Origin: SKLM01 sp964542755
GTDB taxonomy: Bacteria; Chloroflexota; Anaerolineae; B4-G1
Direction of reading: 5' to 3'
Assembly: GCA_964542755.1 (NCBI GenBank)
Contig: CAZIWL010000151.1
Span: 1-10,323 of the forward strand
DNA: 10,323 nt
Below, piece by piece: positions 1 to 6,664 of the stretch. Each line of letters opens with the position of its first letter. Within the stretch, counting starts at the first letter, position 1. The notes under the pieces are model-generated. The model did not search any database, was not told the DNA's origin, and saw only the letters and a program-made list of their open reading frames with translations. The position numbers and the translations under genes are program-made.

Positions 1-162
1 TACGGGCCACGCCACCGGGCCCGCTGCTCTGCGAAACGCGTCAGCGTGAACACCAAACGACCACCCTGGCCGCGGTCCACAGGTCGCCCGGTCGTCCTCG
101 ACTGCACACACGCCCGGAGATCAGGCATCGCGGCGAGGGCCTCCCTCCCTGTTCTCTTGCGG

Positions 163-1626
163 CTACGCTCGAAGTTCCCTGTCGCGGTCCCGCAGCGATG
201 AGGGAAGGATGTTCAACGCGTTCCTATACTTGGCGACGGTCCGGCGGGCCACATCGTACCCCTTCTCAGCCAGCCTCTCCGCAATCGCCTGGTCGCTCAG
301 CGAGCTTTCCTCGTGCTCAATCAGCTCCCGGATCATACACTTCAGCGGCGCGGCGCTGTCGAAGAAGGTCTCCAGGGGCACGATCCGCCGCCCGGGCAGC
401 TCCACGTATTTCCCCGCCACGGCTCGGCTCACCGTCGACTCGTGCACGTCTATCATCTCCGCCACCTCAGCCCGCGTCAGGGGTTTGAGGCCGCGCTCGC
501 CGCGCTCCAGGAAATCGCGCTGAACCCCCACCAGGCAGCGCATCAGCGTGTACAGCGTCTCCCACCGCTGCTGGATACTCCTCGCAAACAGACGGGCCCG
601 ACCGCACAGAGCGTCCCATTCCTTCCACGCCCCCTCGCCATTTCGCCCGGGCCCAGCGCTCTCCCCGGTCGCCCGGCAGATGCGGAAGCGGTATCGCCCG
701 GCCTTCGGCAGCTCGATTCGATACCCATCTGGGGCTGAGTCGTCCTCCCCGATGATCACGTCTGGTTCGGGGCAGACCGCCTTGTCCGGGGACGGCCCAC
801 GTCTCTCTTGGGCCCAGCATGCGTGGGCGGGGAAGGGGTTCAAGTTCTCTCTAACGAATCGGAGCGCGCCCCGCACCTCGTCGACCGAGGCTTCCGCCTC
901 GTCCGCGAGGTTCGAGAGCGATGAGCGGCCCAGCCCGTCCCACTGATCGCGGACCAGCCGCTCCGCAACGGCCCGTTCGCGAGAGGCCCCGGAAACATCC
1001 CGGAGCTGGATCAAGAGACACTCCCGCGCATCCCGGGCCCCGATCCCGGCGGGCTCCAGGGACTGGAGGACCGCCAGGACCTCCTCAATGTGCGCCCGCT
1101 CCGCGCCCACGTCCTCCGCCAGCACGTCCAGGTCCATCGAGAGAAACCCCCGCTCATCCAGAGACCCGATCAAATGACGCGCTGCAGCGACGTCAGTCGG
1201 CGCCAGCTGGAGCCGCGCCTGGGCCAGGAGATGCTCCTCAAGCGAGGTAGTGGAGGGCAGTCTCGACATCGGGTCGTCCCAGCCATCCAAGGCGCCGTTC
1301 CCCGGGGACGGAGGGCGCGGGGCGTACTCGGCGTAGTCGGAGAAGTCGGCATACTCGTCGAAGTCGATGGGCTTTTCGGACCGATCGAGCCACGGGTCAT
1401 CCCGCAGCGCCCTATCCTCGCGGCAGGCCGGGCAGCGCCCATCCTCCATATCCGCGCCGCACACGGGGCACCGCTCCACCTGCCGCAGCTCCAGCGCGGG
1501 ATTCTCGGCCAGCTCCTGAGCAACGGCCTGCTCCAGCTCCAGCGCCGTGAACTGGAGCAGCTGGTTCGCCAGCACCAGCTGCGGCGACACCGTGGGCCTC
1601 TGCTTCAGGGACTGGGTAAGTCTCAC
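163..1626 (-). CDS. rpoN: RNA polymerase sigma-54 factor (RpoN)
   Basis: Alternative sigma factor that directs core RNA polymerase to -24/-12 promoters and needs an AAA+ enhancer-binding protein to open DNA. The 487-residue product has the family order: a Leu/Gln-rich activator-interaction Region I (about residues 1-48, with SPQLVLANQLLQ and ELAENPALEL); a short acidic Asp/Tyr-rich Region II (about 77-105); a core-binding domain (about 125-315); a helix-turn-helix around 383-407 containing VHESTVSRAV; and the RpoN box ARRTVAKYR at 460-468. Length is normal. The oddity is CPVC at 53-56 and CPAC at 65-68 between Regions I and II, a zinc-ribbon-like pair absent from the classical E. coli protein as I know it. 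The start is GTG, with AAGGAAGG just upstream. It lies 22 nt after gltX, so it is probably co-transcribed with it. No enhancer-binding protein is in the window. Identification is secure; the role of the Cys motif is unknown. Confidence 0.97.
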   Translation of the reverse strand: MRLTQSLKQRPTVSPQLVLANQLLQFTALELEQAVAQELAENPALELRQVERCPVCGADMEDGRCPACREDRALRDDPWLDRSEKPIDFDEYADFSDYAEYAPRPPSPGNGALDGWDDPMSRLPSTTSLEEHLLAQARLQLAPTDVAAARHLIGSLDERGFLSMDLDVLAEDVGAERAHIEEVLAVLQSLEPAGIGARDARECLLIQLRDVSGASRERAVAERLVRDQWDGLGRSSLSNLADEAEASVDEVRGALRFVRENLNPFPAHACWAQERRGPSPDKAVCPEPDVIIGEDDSAPDGYRIELPKAGRYRFRICRATGESAGPGRNGEGAWKEWDALCGRARLFARSIQQRWETLYTLMRCLVGVQRDFLERGERGLKPLTRAEVAEMIDVHESTVSRAVAGKYVELPGRRIVPLETFFDSAAPLKCMIRELIEHEESSLSDQAIAERLAEKGYDVARRTVAKYRNALNILPSSLRDRDRELRA

Positions 1627-1648
1627 AGCCTTCCTTGTTCGCTGACGC

Positions 1649-3157
1649 CTAGGCTTCGCTCCTCAAACGCTCGATCGCCGAGTCGAGGCGGACCAGCACC
1701 TGCTCCCGCCCGATGGCCGCCAGCGTGCCGAAAAGCGGCGGCGTGGCCTTCTTGTTCGTCGTCGCCCAGCGCAGCGTGCCCAGGAGCTGGCCCACGCTCA
1801 CCCCCAGCGGATCCGTCAGGTCCCGCAGCGGCGGCTCGATGGCATTCGGCTCGAAGGGCTCGATCTTCGCAAGCAAGTCCCGCGCACCCTGGAGCATCTC
1901 GGCGCTCTCCGCTCCGCTCAGCCCCTTGGGCACCAGCCGTTCCATGGGCGGCGGCTCGATCTCCGTGAACATGAAGTCCGTCCACTCGATGACATCCCGC
2001 AGCACCTTGAGCCGTTCCTGCACCAGTGAGGCCGCCAACCGCAGCCGCGGACGCATCTCCTCAGGACACGGCTCCGGCACCAGGCCCGCCCGCTGCCAGA
2101 ACGGCAGCAGCCGCTCGACCAGCTCCGCCTCCGACAGCTCCCGGATGTAGACGCCGTTCATCCAGTTCAGCTTCTCGTAGGCGAACGTCGCCGCTGACGT
2201 ATTCACGCGGAAGAGATCGAAACGCTCGACCAGCTCCTCCCGGCTGAAGACCTCCTGCTCCTCACCCTCGCCGGGCGACCAGCCGAGGAGCGTCAGGAAG
2301 TTGAAGAGCGCCTCGGGCAAGTACCCCTGCGCCCGGAACTCGGTGATCGACGTCGCCCCGTGCCGTTTCGACAGCTTCTGCCCGTCGGGACCGTTCACCA
2401 AAGGCACGTGGCAGTACATCGGCGTCTCCCAGCCCATCGCCTCGTAGATCAGCACCCGCTTGGGCGTGCTCGAGATCCAATCATCGCCCCGGATCACGTG
2501 GCTGATCTCCATCCCGTGGTCGTCCACCACCACCGCCAGGTGGTACGTGGGAAACCCATCCGACTTCAAGAGGATCTGGTCGTCGATCAGCGCATTGTCG
2601 AAGGTCACGTCGCCCCGGATGCCGTCGTGGACCACCGTCTCCCCCTCCAGGGGCACCTTCAAGCGCACCACGTGGGGCTCGTCCGCCGACACGGGGACCG
2701 CCAGGTCGCGGCAGTGCCGGTCGTACATCACGTGCTGCCCCGCCGCCCGCTGCTCCTCCCGCACCCTGGCCAGCCGTTCCGGCGTGCAGTTACAACGATA
2801 GGCATAGCCGCGCTCGATCAACGTCTCGGCCGCCTCTTGATACAGCTCCAGCCGCTCCGACTGCACATAGGGGCCGTGGAGCCCACCGACCGAGTACGCC
2901 TCCGCATTCTCGACGCCCGAGGCCGCCAGCGCCTCCAGACTCGGACCCTCGTCCCAATCCATCCCGAGCCAGCGCAGCCCATCCATGATCACCTGGATCG
3001 TCCCGGGCTGGTACCGCTCCCGATCCGTATCCTCGATGCGCAGGATGAACCGGCCCTCCTGCTGACGCGCGAAGAGCCAGTTGAAGACAACCGTTCGGAT
3101 ATTCCCAATATGCGGCTCCCCCGTGGGGCTGGGGGCGAAACGAACGCGCACGCTCAC
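1649..3157 (-). CDS. gltX: Glutamate--tRNA ligase (GluRS)
   Basis: Class I aminoacyl-tRNA synthetase that charges tRNA-Glu with glutamate using ATP in the cytoplasm. The Rossmann-fold signature FAPSPTGEPHIGN (HIGH-type motif H16-N19) and KLSKR at 261-265 (KMSKS-type) are both present, in a 502-residue protein of usual length. Cys122, Cys124 and Cys149 match three ligands of the CxC-x24-C zinc site known from E. coli GluRS; the fourth position is Asp151 rather than His. Residues about 73-89 form an apparent extra segment between DWDEGP and GGLHGPY, where most family members have only a few residues. The open frame has an ATG four codons upstream (3169), but GGAGGAG lies inside that extension and positions GTG 3157 as the start, giving the usual short N-terminus before VRVRFAPSP. 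It lies downstream of glnS and 22 nt upstream of rpoN. With glnS next door it is probably a discriminating GluRS; that is inference. Confidence 0.97.
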   Translation of the reverse strand: MSVRVRFAPSPTGEPHIGNIRTVVFNWLFARQQEGRFILRIEDTDRERYQPGTIQVIMDGLRWLGMDWDEGPSLEALAASGVENAEAYSVGGLHGPYVQSERLELYQEAAETLIERGYAYRCNCTPERLARVREEQRAAGQHVMYDRHCRDLAVPVSADEPHVVRLKVPLEGETVVHDGIRGDVTFDNALIDDQILLKSDGFPTYHLAVVVDDHGMEISHVIRGDDWISSTPKRVLIYEAMGWETPMYCHVPLVNGPDGQKLSKRHGATSITEFRAQGYLPEALFNFLTLLGWSPGEGEEQEVFSREELVERFDLFRVNTSAATFAYEKLNWMNGVYIRELSEAELVERLLPFWQRAGLVPEPCPEEMRPRLRLAASLVQERLKVLRDVIEWTDFMFTEIEPPPMERLVPKGLSGAESAEMLQGARDLLAKIEPFEPNAIEPPLRDLTDPLGVSVGQLLGTLRWATTNKKATPPLFGTLAAIGREQVLVRLDSAIERLRSEA

Positions 3158-3160
3158 AGT

Positions 3161-3167
3161 CTCCTCC
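3161..3167 (-). promoter_or_regulatory. Shine-Dalgarno site that sets the gltX start
   Basis: The minus strand reads GGAGGAG here, followed by ACT and then GTG at 3157. The core GGAGG is 5 nt from that GTG. No comparable site precedes the ATG at 3169, which itself overlaps this motif, so the GTG is preferred. Confidence 0.7.
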
Positions 3168-3183
3168 ATTCCGCAACAACGAC

Positions 3184-3282
3184 GACCCTAAAGGTCTCCA
3201 ACGAACTCTCGCTCTGACCCACAATCTCCAACCTGGACCTCAACCCTCGATCACACAGTAACTCTCTCAGACCTTTAGGGTC
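3184..3282. repeat. Perfect 14-bp inverted repeat framing the glnS-gltX spacer
   Basis: GACCCTAAAGGTCT at 3184-3197 is the exact reverse complement of AGACCTTTAGGGTC at 3269-3282, with 71 nt between. The arms almost fill the gap between the glnS stop (3288) and the gltX ribosome binding site (3161-3167). Each arm is partly self-complementary; the one next to glnS can form a 6-bp stem with a 5-nt loop (3268-3284). In the minus-strand transcript the two arms could pair into one 14-bp stem over the whole spacer. There is no T-box core (AGGGTGG...ACC) and no U-run for a standard terminator. I see no target-site duplication. It could be a repeated intergenic element, a processing site or an attenuator; the sequence alone does not decide. 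Confidence 0.75.
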
Positions 3283-3287
3283 TGCCG

Positions 3288-4967
3288 TCACGATTTCTTC
3301 AGCTTCTTCGCAATCTTCGCCCACGTGCTCCTCAGCGGCACCGTCCGGTTGAAGATCAACCGCTCGTCCGTCGAGTTCGGGTCGAGGCAGACGTAACTCT
3401 TCCGGTAGAACTGGAACCGCTCCCCCGGCTCCGCGTCCGCCAGGCTCGGTTCTGCCTTCGCCGTCGTCACCTCCAGGGAATCCGGATTCAGATACGCCGT
3501 GAAGTGCTTCCCTTCGGGGATATCGTTCATATCCGCCTTCGAGAAGAGGCGATCGTAAAGCCGCACCTCCACGTCCAGCGCGTGCTCCGCCGACACCCAG
3601 TGGAGCGTCCGCACGTACCGCCCGTCCGGCGTCACCCCGCCCTTCGTCTCCGGGTCGTACCGCACGCGCAACTCGACAATCTCCCCGTCCTCGTCCTTCA
3701 CCACGTCCTCACACGTGATCAAATAGGCCCGCTTCAGCCGCACCTCACGCCCAGGCGCCAGCCGCTGGAACTTCTTGGGTGGATCCTCGCGGAAATCGCC
3801 CCGCTCGATGTAGAGCACGCGCGAGAAGGGGACCTGCCGCTTACCGGACTCGGGATCCTCCGGATTGATATCCACCTCGAAGACCTCCGTCTGGCCCTCC
3901 GGGTAGTTCTCCACCACCACCCGCAGCGGCTCCATCACCGCCATCACCCGGGGCGCCGCTCGGTTCAACTCATCCCGCACCACGTGCTCCAGCATATCCA
4001 TATCGATCAGGCTGTCGGCCTTCGCCACGCCGATCTCGTCGCAGAAACTCCGGATTGCCTCCGGCGGATAACCCCGCCGGCGCATCCCCGAGATCGTCGG
4101 CATCCGGGGATCGTCCCACCCGTCGACGAAGTCGCCGTCGACCAGCTCCCTCAACATACGCTTGCTCATCACCGTGTGGCTCAGATTCAAGCGCGCGAAC
4201 TCGATCTGCCGCGGCCGATAGATCTCCAGCGCCTCCAGGAACCAGTTGTAGAGGGGCCGATGGTCCTCGAACTCCAACGAGCACAGGGAGTGCGTGATCC
4301 CCTCGATGGAGTCGGACTGACCGTGGGTCCAGTCGTACGTCGGGTAAACGCACCAATCGTCGCCCTGCTTATAATGCGTCTCGTAGAGGATGCGGTACAT
4401 CACCGGGTCGCGCATGTTCATATTGGGCGAGGTCATATCGATCTTCGCCCGCAGGACCCGTTCCCCCTCCTCGTACTCGCCAGCCCGCATCCGCTCGAAG
4501 AGATCGAGATTCTCCTCCACCGAACGGTCGCGGTAAGGGCTCTGGCGCCCCGGCGTCGTGAAATCCCCGCGGTAAGCCGAGATCTGCTCGGGGCTCAGGT
4601 CGTCCACGTACGCCTTCCCCTTCTCGATCAGCTCCACCGCCCATTCGTACAACTGCCCGAAATAGTCCGACGCGAAGAACATCCGGTCTTCCCAATCGAA
4701 CCCCAGCCAGCGGATGTCCTCCTTGATCGCCTCCACAAACTCCCACGTCTCCTTCGTCGGATCCGTGTCGTCCATCCGCAAGTTGCAAAGCCCGTCAAAC
4801 GACTCCGCGATGCCGAAGTTGATGCAGATCGCCTTCGCGTGGCCGATGTGCAGGTACCCGTTCGGCTCCGGCGGAAACCGGGTATGCACCCGCCCGTCAT
4901 ACCGCTCCTCCTCCACATCCTCCGCAATCATCTCCCGTATAAAATCAGTCCTCTCATCGTTAGCCAT
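3288..4967 (-). CDS. glnS: Glutamine--tRNA ligase (GlnRS)
   Basis: Class I synthetase that directly charges tRNA-Gln, bypassing the Glu-tRNA amidotransferase route. The 559-residue product matches E. coli GlnRS in length. FPPEPNGYLHIGHAKAI holds the HIGH motif (H40-H43), followed by RMDDTDP; LSHTVMSKR (KMSKS-type) is at 262-270. The two anticodon-binding beta-barrels of the family should occupy about residue 340 to the end, consistent with RVLYIERGDF and the LRSTW near the C-terminus. The open frame extends 16 codons further upstream (to 5015), but GGGGGAGG ends 5 nt before ATG 4967, and the extension translates that purine-rich leader, so 4967 is chosen. Bacterial GlnRS is generally held to descend from a eukaryotic-type enzyme by ancient transfer; nothing in codon use here suggests recent arrival. 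gltX follows after about 120 nt. Identification is secure. Confidence 0.97.
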   Translation of the reverse strand: MANDERTDFIREMIAEDVEEERYDGRVHTRFPPEPNGYLHIGHAKAICINFGIAESFDGLCNLRMDDTDPTKETWEFVEAIKEDIRWLGFDWEDRMFFASDYFGQLYEWAVELIEKGKAYVDDLSPEQISAYRGDFTTPGRQSPYRDRSVEENLDLFERMRAGEYEEGERVLRAKIDMTSPNMNMRDPVMYRILYETHYKQGDDWCVYPTYDWTHGQSDSIEGITHSLCSLEFEDHRPLYNWFLEALEIYRPRQIEFARLNLSHTVMSKRMLRELVDGDFVDGWDDPRMPTISGMRRRGYPPEAIRSFCDEIGVAKADSLIDMDMLEHVVRDELNRAAPRVMAVMEPLRVVVENYPEGQTEVFEVDINPEDPESGKRQVPFSRVLYIERGDFREDPPKKFQRLAPGREVRLKRAYLITCEDVVKDEDGEIVELRVRYDPETKGGVTPDGRYVRTLHWVSAEHALDVEVRLYDRLFSKADMNDIPEGKHFTAYLNPDSLEVTTAKAEPSLADAEPGERFQFYRKSYVCLDPNSTDERLIFNRTVPLRSTWAKIAKKLKKS

Positions 4968-4972
4968 AATGA

Positions 4973-4980
4973 CCTCCCCC
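4973..4980 (-). promoter_or_regulatory. Shine-Dalgarno site that sets the glnS start
   Basis: The minus strand reads GGGGGAGG, then TCATT, then ATG at 4967, a near-ideal spacing. This supports the 559-residue protein over the 575-residue longest frame. Confidence 0.75.
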
Positions 4981-5004
4981 CTCTCCTCCAAGACCACCAC
5001 TGCC

Positions 5005-5022
5005 CCACCGCTCACAGCGTGG
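5005..5022 (-). other. Possible hairpin in the glnS leader
   Basis: The minus-strand sequence can pair CCACGCT with AGC-G-GTGG, a 7-bp stem with one bulged G and a GTG loop, about 38 nt upstream of the glnS start. No U-run follows, so it is not a standard terminator. It may be chance in GC-rich DNA. Confidence 0.25.
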
Positions 5023-5098
5023 TTCTTCGTCCTCTTCCCAGATCCCCCGCCCCGTTTTCGCAGGGATGCCGATCCCCTACTCCTTGCTCCCTACTTAT

Positions 5099-5191
5099 CT
5101 CGGCGCAGCCGAGCCCCACCCCTCACTCCTTACCTAGCTCGGCGCAGCCGAGCCCCGCTCCTTACTTTTCACCTAGCTCGGCGCAGCCGAG
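5099..5191. repeat. Tandem array of three 15-nt palindromes at 39-nt period
   Basis: CTCGGCGCAGCCGAG occurs identically at 5099-5113, 5138-5152 and 5177-5191, so copies start exactly 39 nt apart. Each forms a 6-bp stem (7 bp in the second and third copies) with a 3-nt loop. The linkers are pyrimidine-rich on the plus strand (TACTCC, CTCCTTAC and ACCTAG-type blocks), so the minus-strand transcript reads GGAG-rich purine runs between hairpins. A decayed fourth unit may lie at about 5060-5098 (GCCGATCCCC against GCCGAGCCCC). The array begins 14 nt past the rodA stop and ends about 130 nt before glnS. It could terminate or protect the 3' end of the min-rodA transcript, or be a mobile repeat family. 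There is no U-tract, so plain intrinsic termination is not shown. Confidence 0.85.
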
Positions 5192-5205
5192 CCCTACTCC
5201 CGCCG

Positions 5206-6381
5206 TTAGAACTCCAACTTCCGATGCCGCATCACCACATTCTCCGCCAGCCCAATCCCAATCATCGTCGTCAACAGCGCCGCCGGCCCGTAGCTGATAA
5301 ACGGTAGTGGCAGTCCGGCCACGGGCAGCAGCCTCAAGTTCATCCCGATGTTCACCACCGCCTGGAAGAGAATCATCGCCAGCGTCCCCGTGGCGATCAT
5401 CCGACCGTAGCCGTCCGATGCAATCAGCACAATGCGCAGCAGCCGGTACATCAAGATCAAATAGAGCGCGAAGAGCACCATCACTCCCGCGAAACCCAGC
5501 TCCTCGGCGATCACGGAGAAGATGAAGTCCGTGTGCCGCACCGGCAGGTAGCGGAGCTGACTCTGCGTCCCCTGGGCCAGACCCTTCCCCCACAGGCCGC
5601 CGGACCCGATGGCGATAGCCGCCTGCTGGAGCTGGTAGGCCACGTCCGGGTTGCTGGTCGGATCGATGAACCCCATGATCCGCTCCTGCATGTACCCAAA
5701 GCCCAGCGCCTCCATGATTCGCCAGAGCGGATAGAGCGCCCCCAGGGCCACCAGCCCTGTTGCCACGATATACCGCACGCCCAGGCTCGACTCGAAGACC
5801 ATCGCCAGCCACATCACCACCAGCACGGCAGCGGTGCCCATGTCCGGCTGTTGGAAGACCAACCCCGCCAACACAAACGTCATCGCCCCGGAGGCCAGGT
5901 AGTTCGTGAACCCGATCTCCTCGCCCGATGCGGCGTCCAGGCTCGTCTTGGGCGCGCCGAAGAGCGGGGTCGACGACGTGCGCCGTCTACGCTGCTGGCT
6001 CAGGACCGCCCCGGCCGAGAGCGCCAGCAGATTCATTGCCAGGAACGACGGCTGGAAGCGAACGAAGCCGAGGTCAAACCAGCTCCGCACCCGCCCGATC
6101 TCGCTCCGGCCGAACACGAGCACCAGAATGAGAAGGACCAGCGCGACGAGGTAGAGAAGCCACCAGAAATCGCCCAGCCAGTGGAAATCCCGCGGGAAGG
6201 AAGCCAGCAGGATCACCAGCCCCACCCCCACGGCACCGAAGATCGCCTGCCGTCGCCACAGCTCCTGGAGCCGCGGGTCGATGCTGCCCAGGTTCGCGCT
6301 GTAGACCATGACCACCCCGTACACCGTCAACAGGATCGCCGTGATCAGCAGAATAGCGTCAAAGTGCCGCCAGGCTCGCAG
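5206..6381 (-). CDS. rodA: Rod-shape SEDS glycosyltransferase RodA, probable CTG start
   Basis: Polytopic inner-membrane peptidoglycan glycosyltransferase of the SEDS family (RodA/FtsW/SpoVE), which polymerises lipid II in the elongation machinery with a class B PBP. Family landmarks, numbered for 391 residues: the first membrane segment in about 8-30 ending VMVYSA; RSWFDLG with Trp101; QPDMGT at 178-183; LPVRHTDF with Asp285, equivalent to the essential extracellular-loop Asp; EELGF; and LPFISYG near the end. The first ATG/GTG/TTG in frame is TTG 6330, which would cut the first membrane helix in half. The frame is open upstream to a TAG at 6391-6393 and encodes WRHFDAILLITAILL, the expected N-terminus. 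The only plausible start there is CTG 6381, six nt after TAGGAG. About 30 extra residues with a QRRRR cluster (near 128-160) sit in a loop. It follows minE by 15 nt. RodA is favoured over FtsW because of the HFD start and min context; FtsW is not fully excluded. Confidence 0.93.
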   Translation of the reverse strand: MRAWRHFDAILLITAILLTVYGVVMVYSANLGSIDPRLQELWRRQAIFGAVGVGLVILLASFPRDFHWLGDFWWLLYLVALVLLILVLVFGRSEIGRVRSWFDLGFVRFQPSFLAMNLLALSAGAVLSQQRRRRTSSTPLFGAPKTSLDAASGEEIGFTNYLASGAMTFVLAGLVFQQPDMGTAAVLVVMWLAMVFESSLGVRYIVATGLVALGALYPLWRIMEALGFGYMQERIMGFIDPTSNPDVAYQLQQAAIAIGSGGLWGKGLAQGTQSQLRYLPVRHTDFIFSVIAEELGFAGVMVLFALYLILMYRLLRIVLIASDGYGRMIATGTLAMILFQAVVNIGMNLRLLPVAGLPLPFISYGPAALLTTMIGIGLAENVVMRHRKLEF

Positions 6382-6387
6382 GGTGGT

Positions 6388-6396
6388 CTCCTACCT
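6388..6396 (-). promoter_or_regulatory. Shine-Dalgarno site pointing to a CTG start for rodA
   Basis: The minus strand reads AGGTAGGAG, then ACCACC, then CTG at 6381. It overlaps the end of minE (stop at 6397-6399) and the in-frame TAG at 6391-6393 that bounds the rodA frame. The placement is what would be expected for a real start at 6381. Confidence 0.65.
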
Positions 6397-6660
6397 CTAC
6401 CGACGCCTCCGCCGATCCCGCAGCGGGATGTCCGCCACCAGGCTCGAATCGCGGTTCGTCCCCGTAAGCGTCACCTCCACCGCGGACACGTCCACGTCGA
6501 TGTGCCGGGAGATAACCGCGATGATCTCGTCCTTCAGGGTGTCCAGCAGTGCCGGTGAGATGCCGGCTCGATCCTGCGTCAGCACCAGGCGCAGCCTATC
6601 CTTCGCCACCTTCCCGCTCGAAGGCTCCTGGCGCCCCAACAAGCGCTCAAGGAATCCCAT
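6397..6660 (-). CDS. minE: Cell division topological specificity factor MinE
   Basis: MinE stimulates the MinD ATPase at the membrane, driving the oscillation or gradient that keeps MinC away from mid-cell. The 87-residue protein has the usual length and parts: an amphipathic membrane-targeting start MGFLERLLGR; the MinD-binding beta-strand/helix region AKDRLRLVLTQDRAG (19-33); the helix LLDTLKDEIIAVISRHIDV; and a C-terminal dimerisation strand region (VEVTLTGTN). The end is unusually basic, with five consecutive Arg after RD. The open frame extends 29 codons upstream into minD (to 6747); ATG 6660 is chosen because homology begins there and GAGGAG precedes it by about 8 nt. Four nt separate it from the minD stop, indicating translational coupling. 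rodA follows. Having MinE rather than DivIVA argues against a Bacillus-type Min system. Confidence 0.95.
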   Translation of the reverse strand: MGFLERLLGRQEPSSGKVAKDRLRLVLTQDRAGISPALLDTLKDEIIAVISRHIDVDVSAVEVTLTGTNRDSSLVADIPLRDRRRRR

Positions 6661-6664
6661 CTGA

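Noticed and set aside
1..128. Start of a further minus-strand gene (ATG at 128) running off the window edge
   Set aside because: The frame is open to the edge and AGGGAGGGAGG lies 11 nt upstream, but only about 43 codons are visible, another frame is also open, and no motif is recognisable. Not enough to call.
3170..3287. T-box riboswitch upstream of gltX
   Set aside because: The conserved T-box core and antiterminator bulge are absent, and there is no terminator with a U-run.
5099..5191. CRISPR array
   Set aside because: Only three copies of a 15-nt palindrome with similar, low-complexity linkers of 24 nt. Spacers in a CRISPR array would be unrelated and the repeats longer; no cas genes are present.
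3504..5297. A 597-codon plus-strand open frame opposite glnS, and similar long plus-strand frames at 5533-6558, 6770-8164 and 8547-9335
   Set aside because: Each lies opposite a clearly conserved gene. Their products are rich in His, Arg and Pro with no recognisable domain, as expected for antisense frames of high-GC genes.
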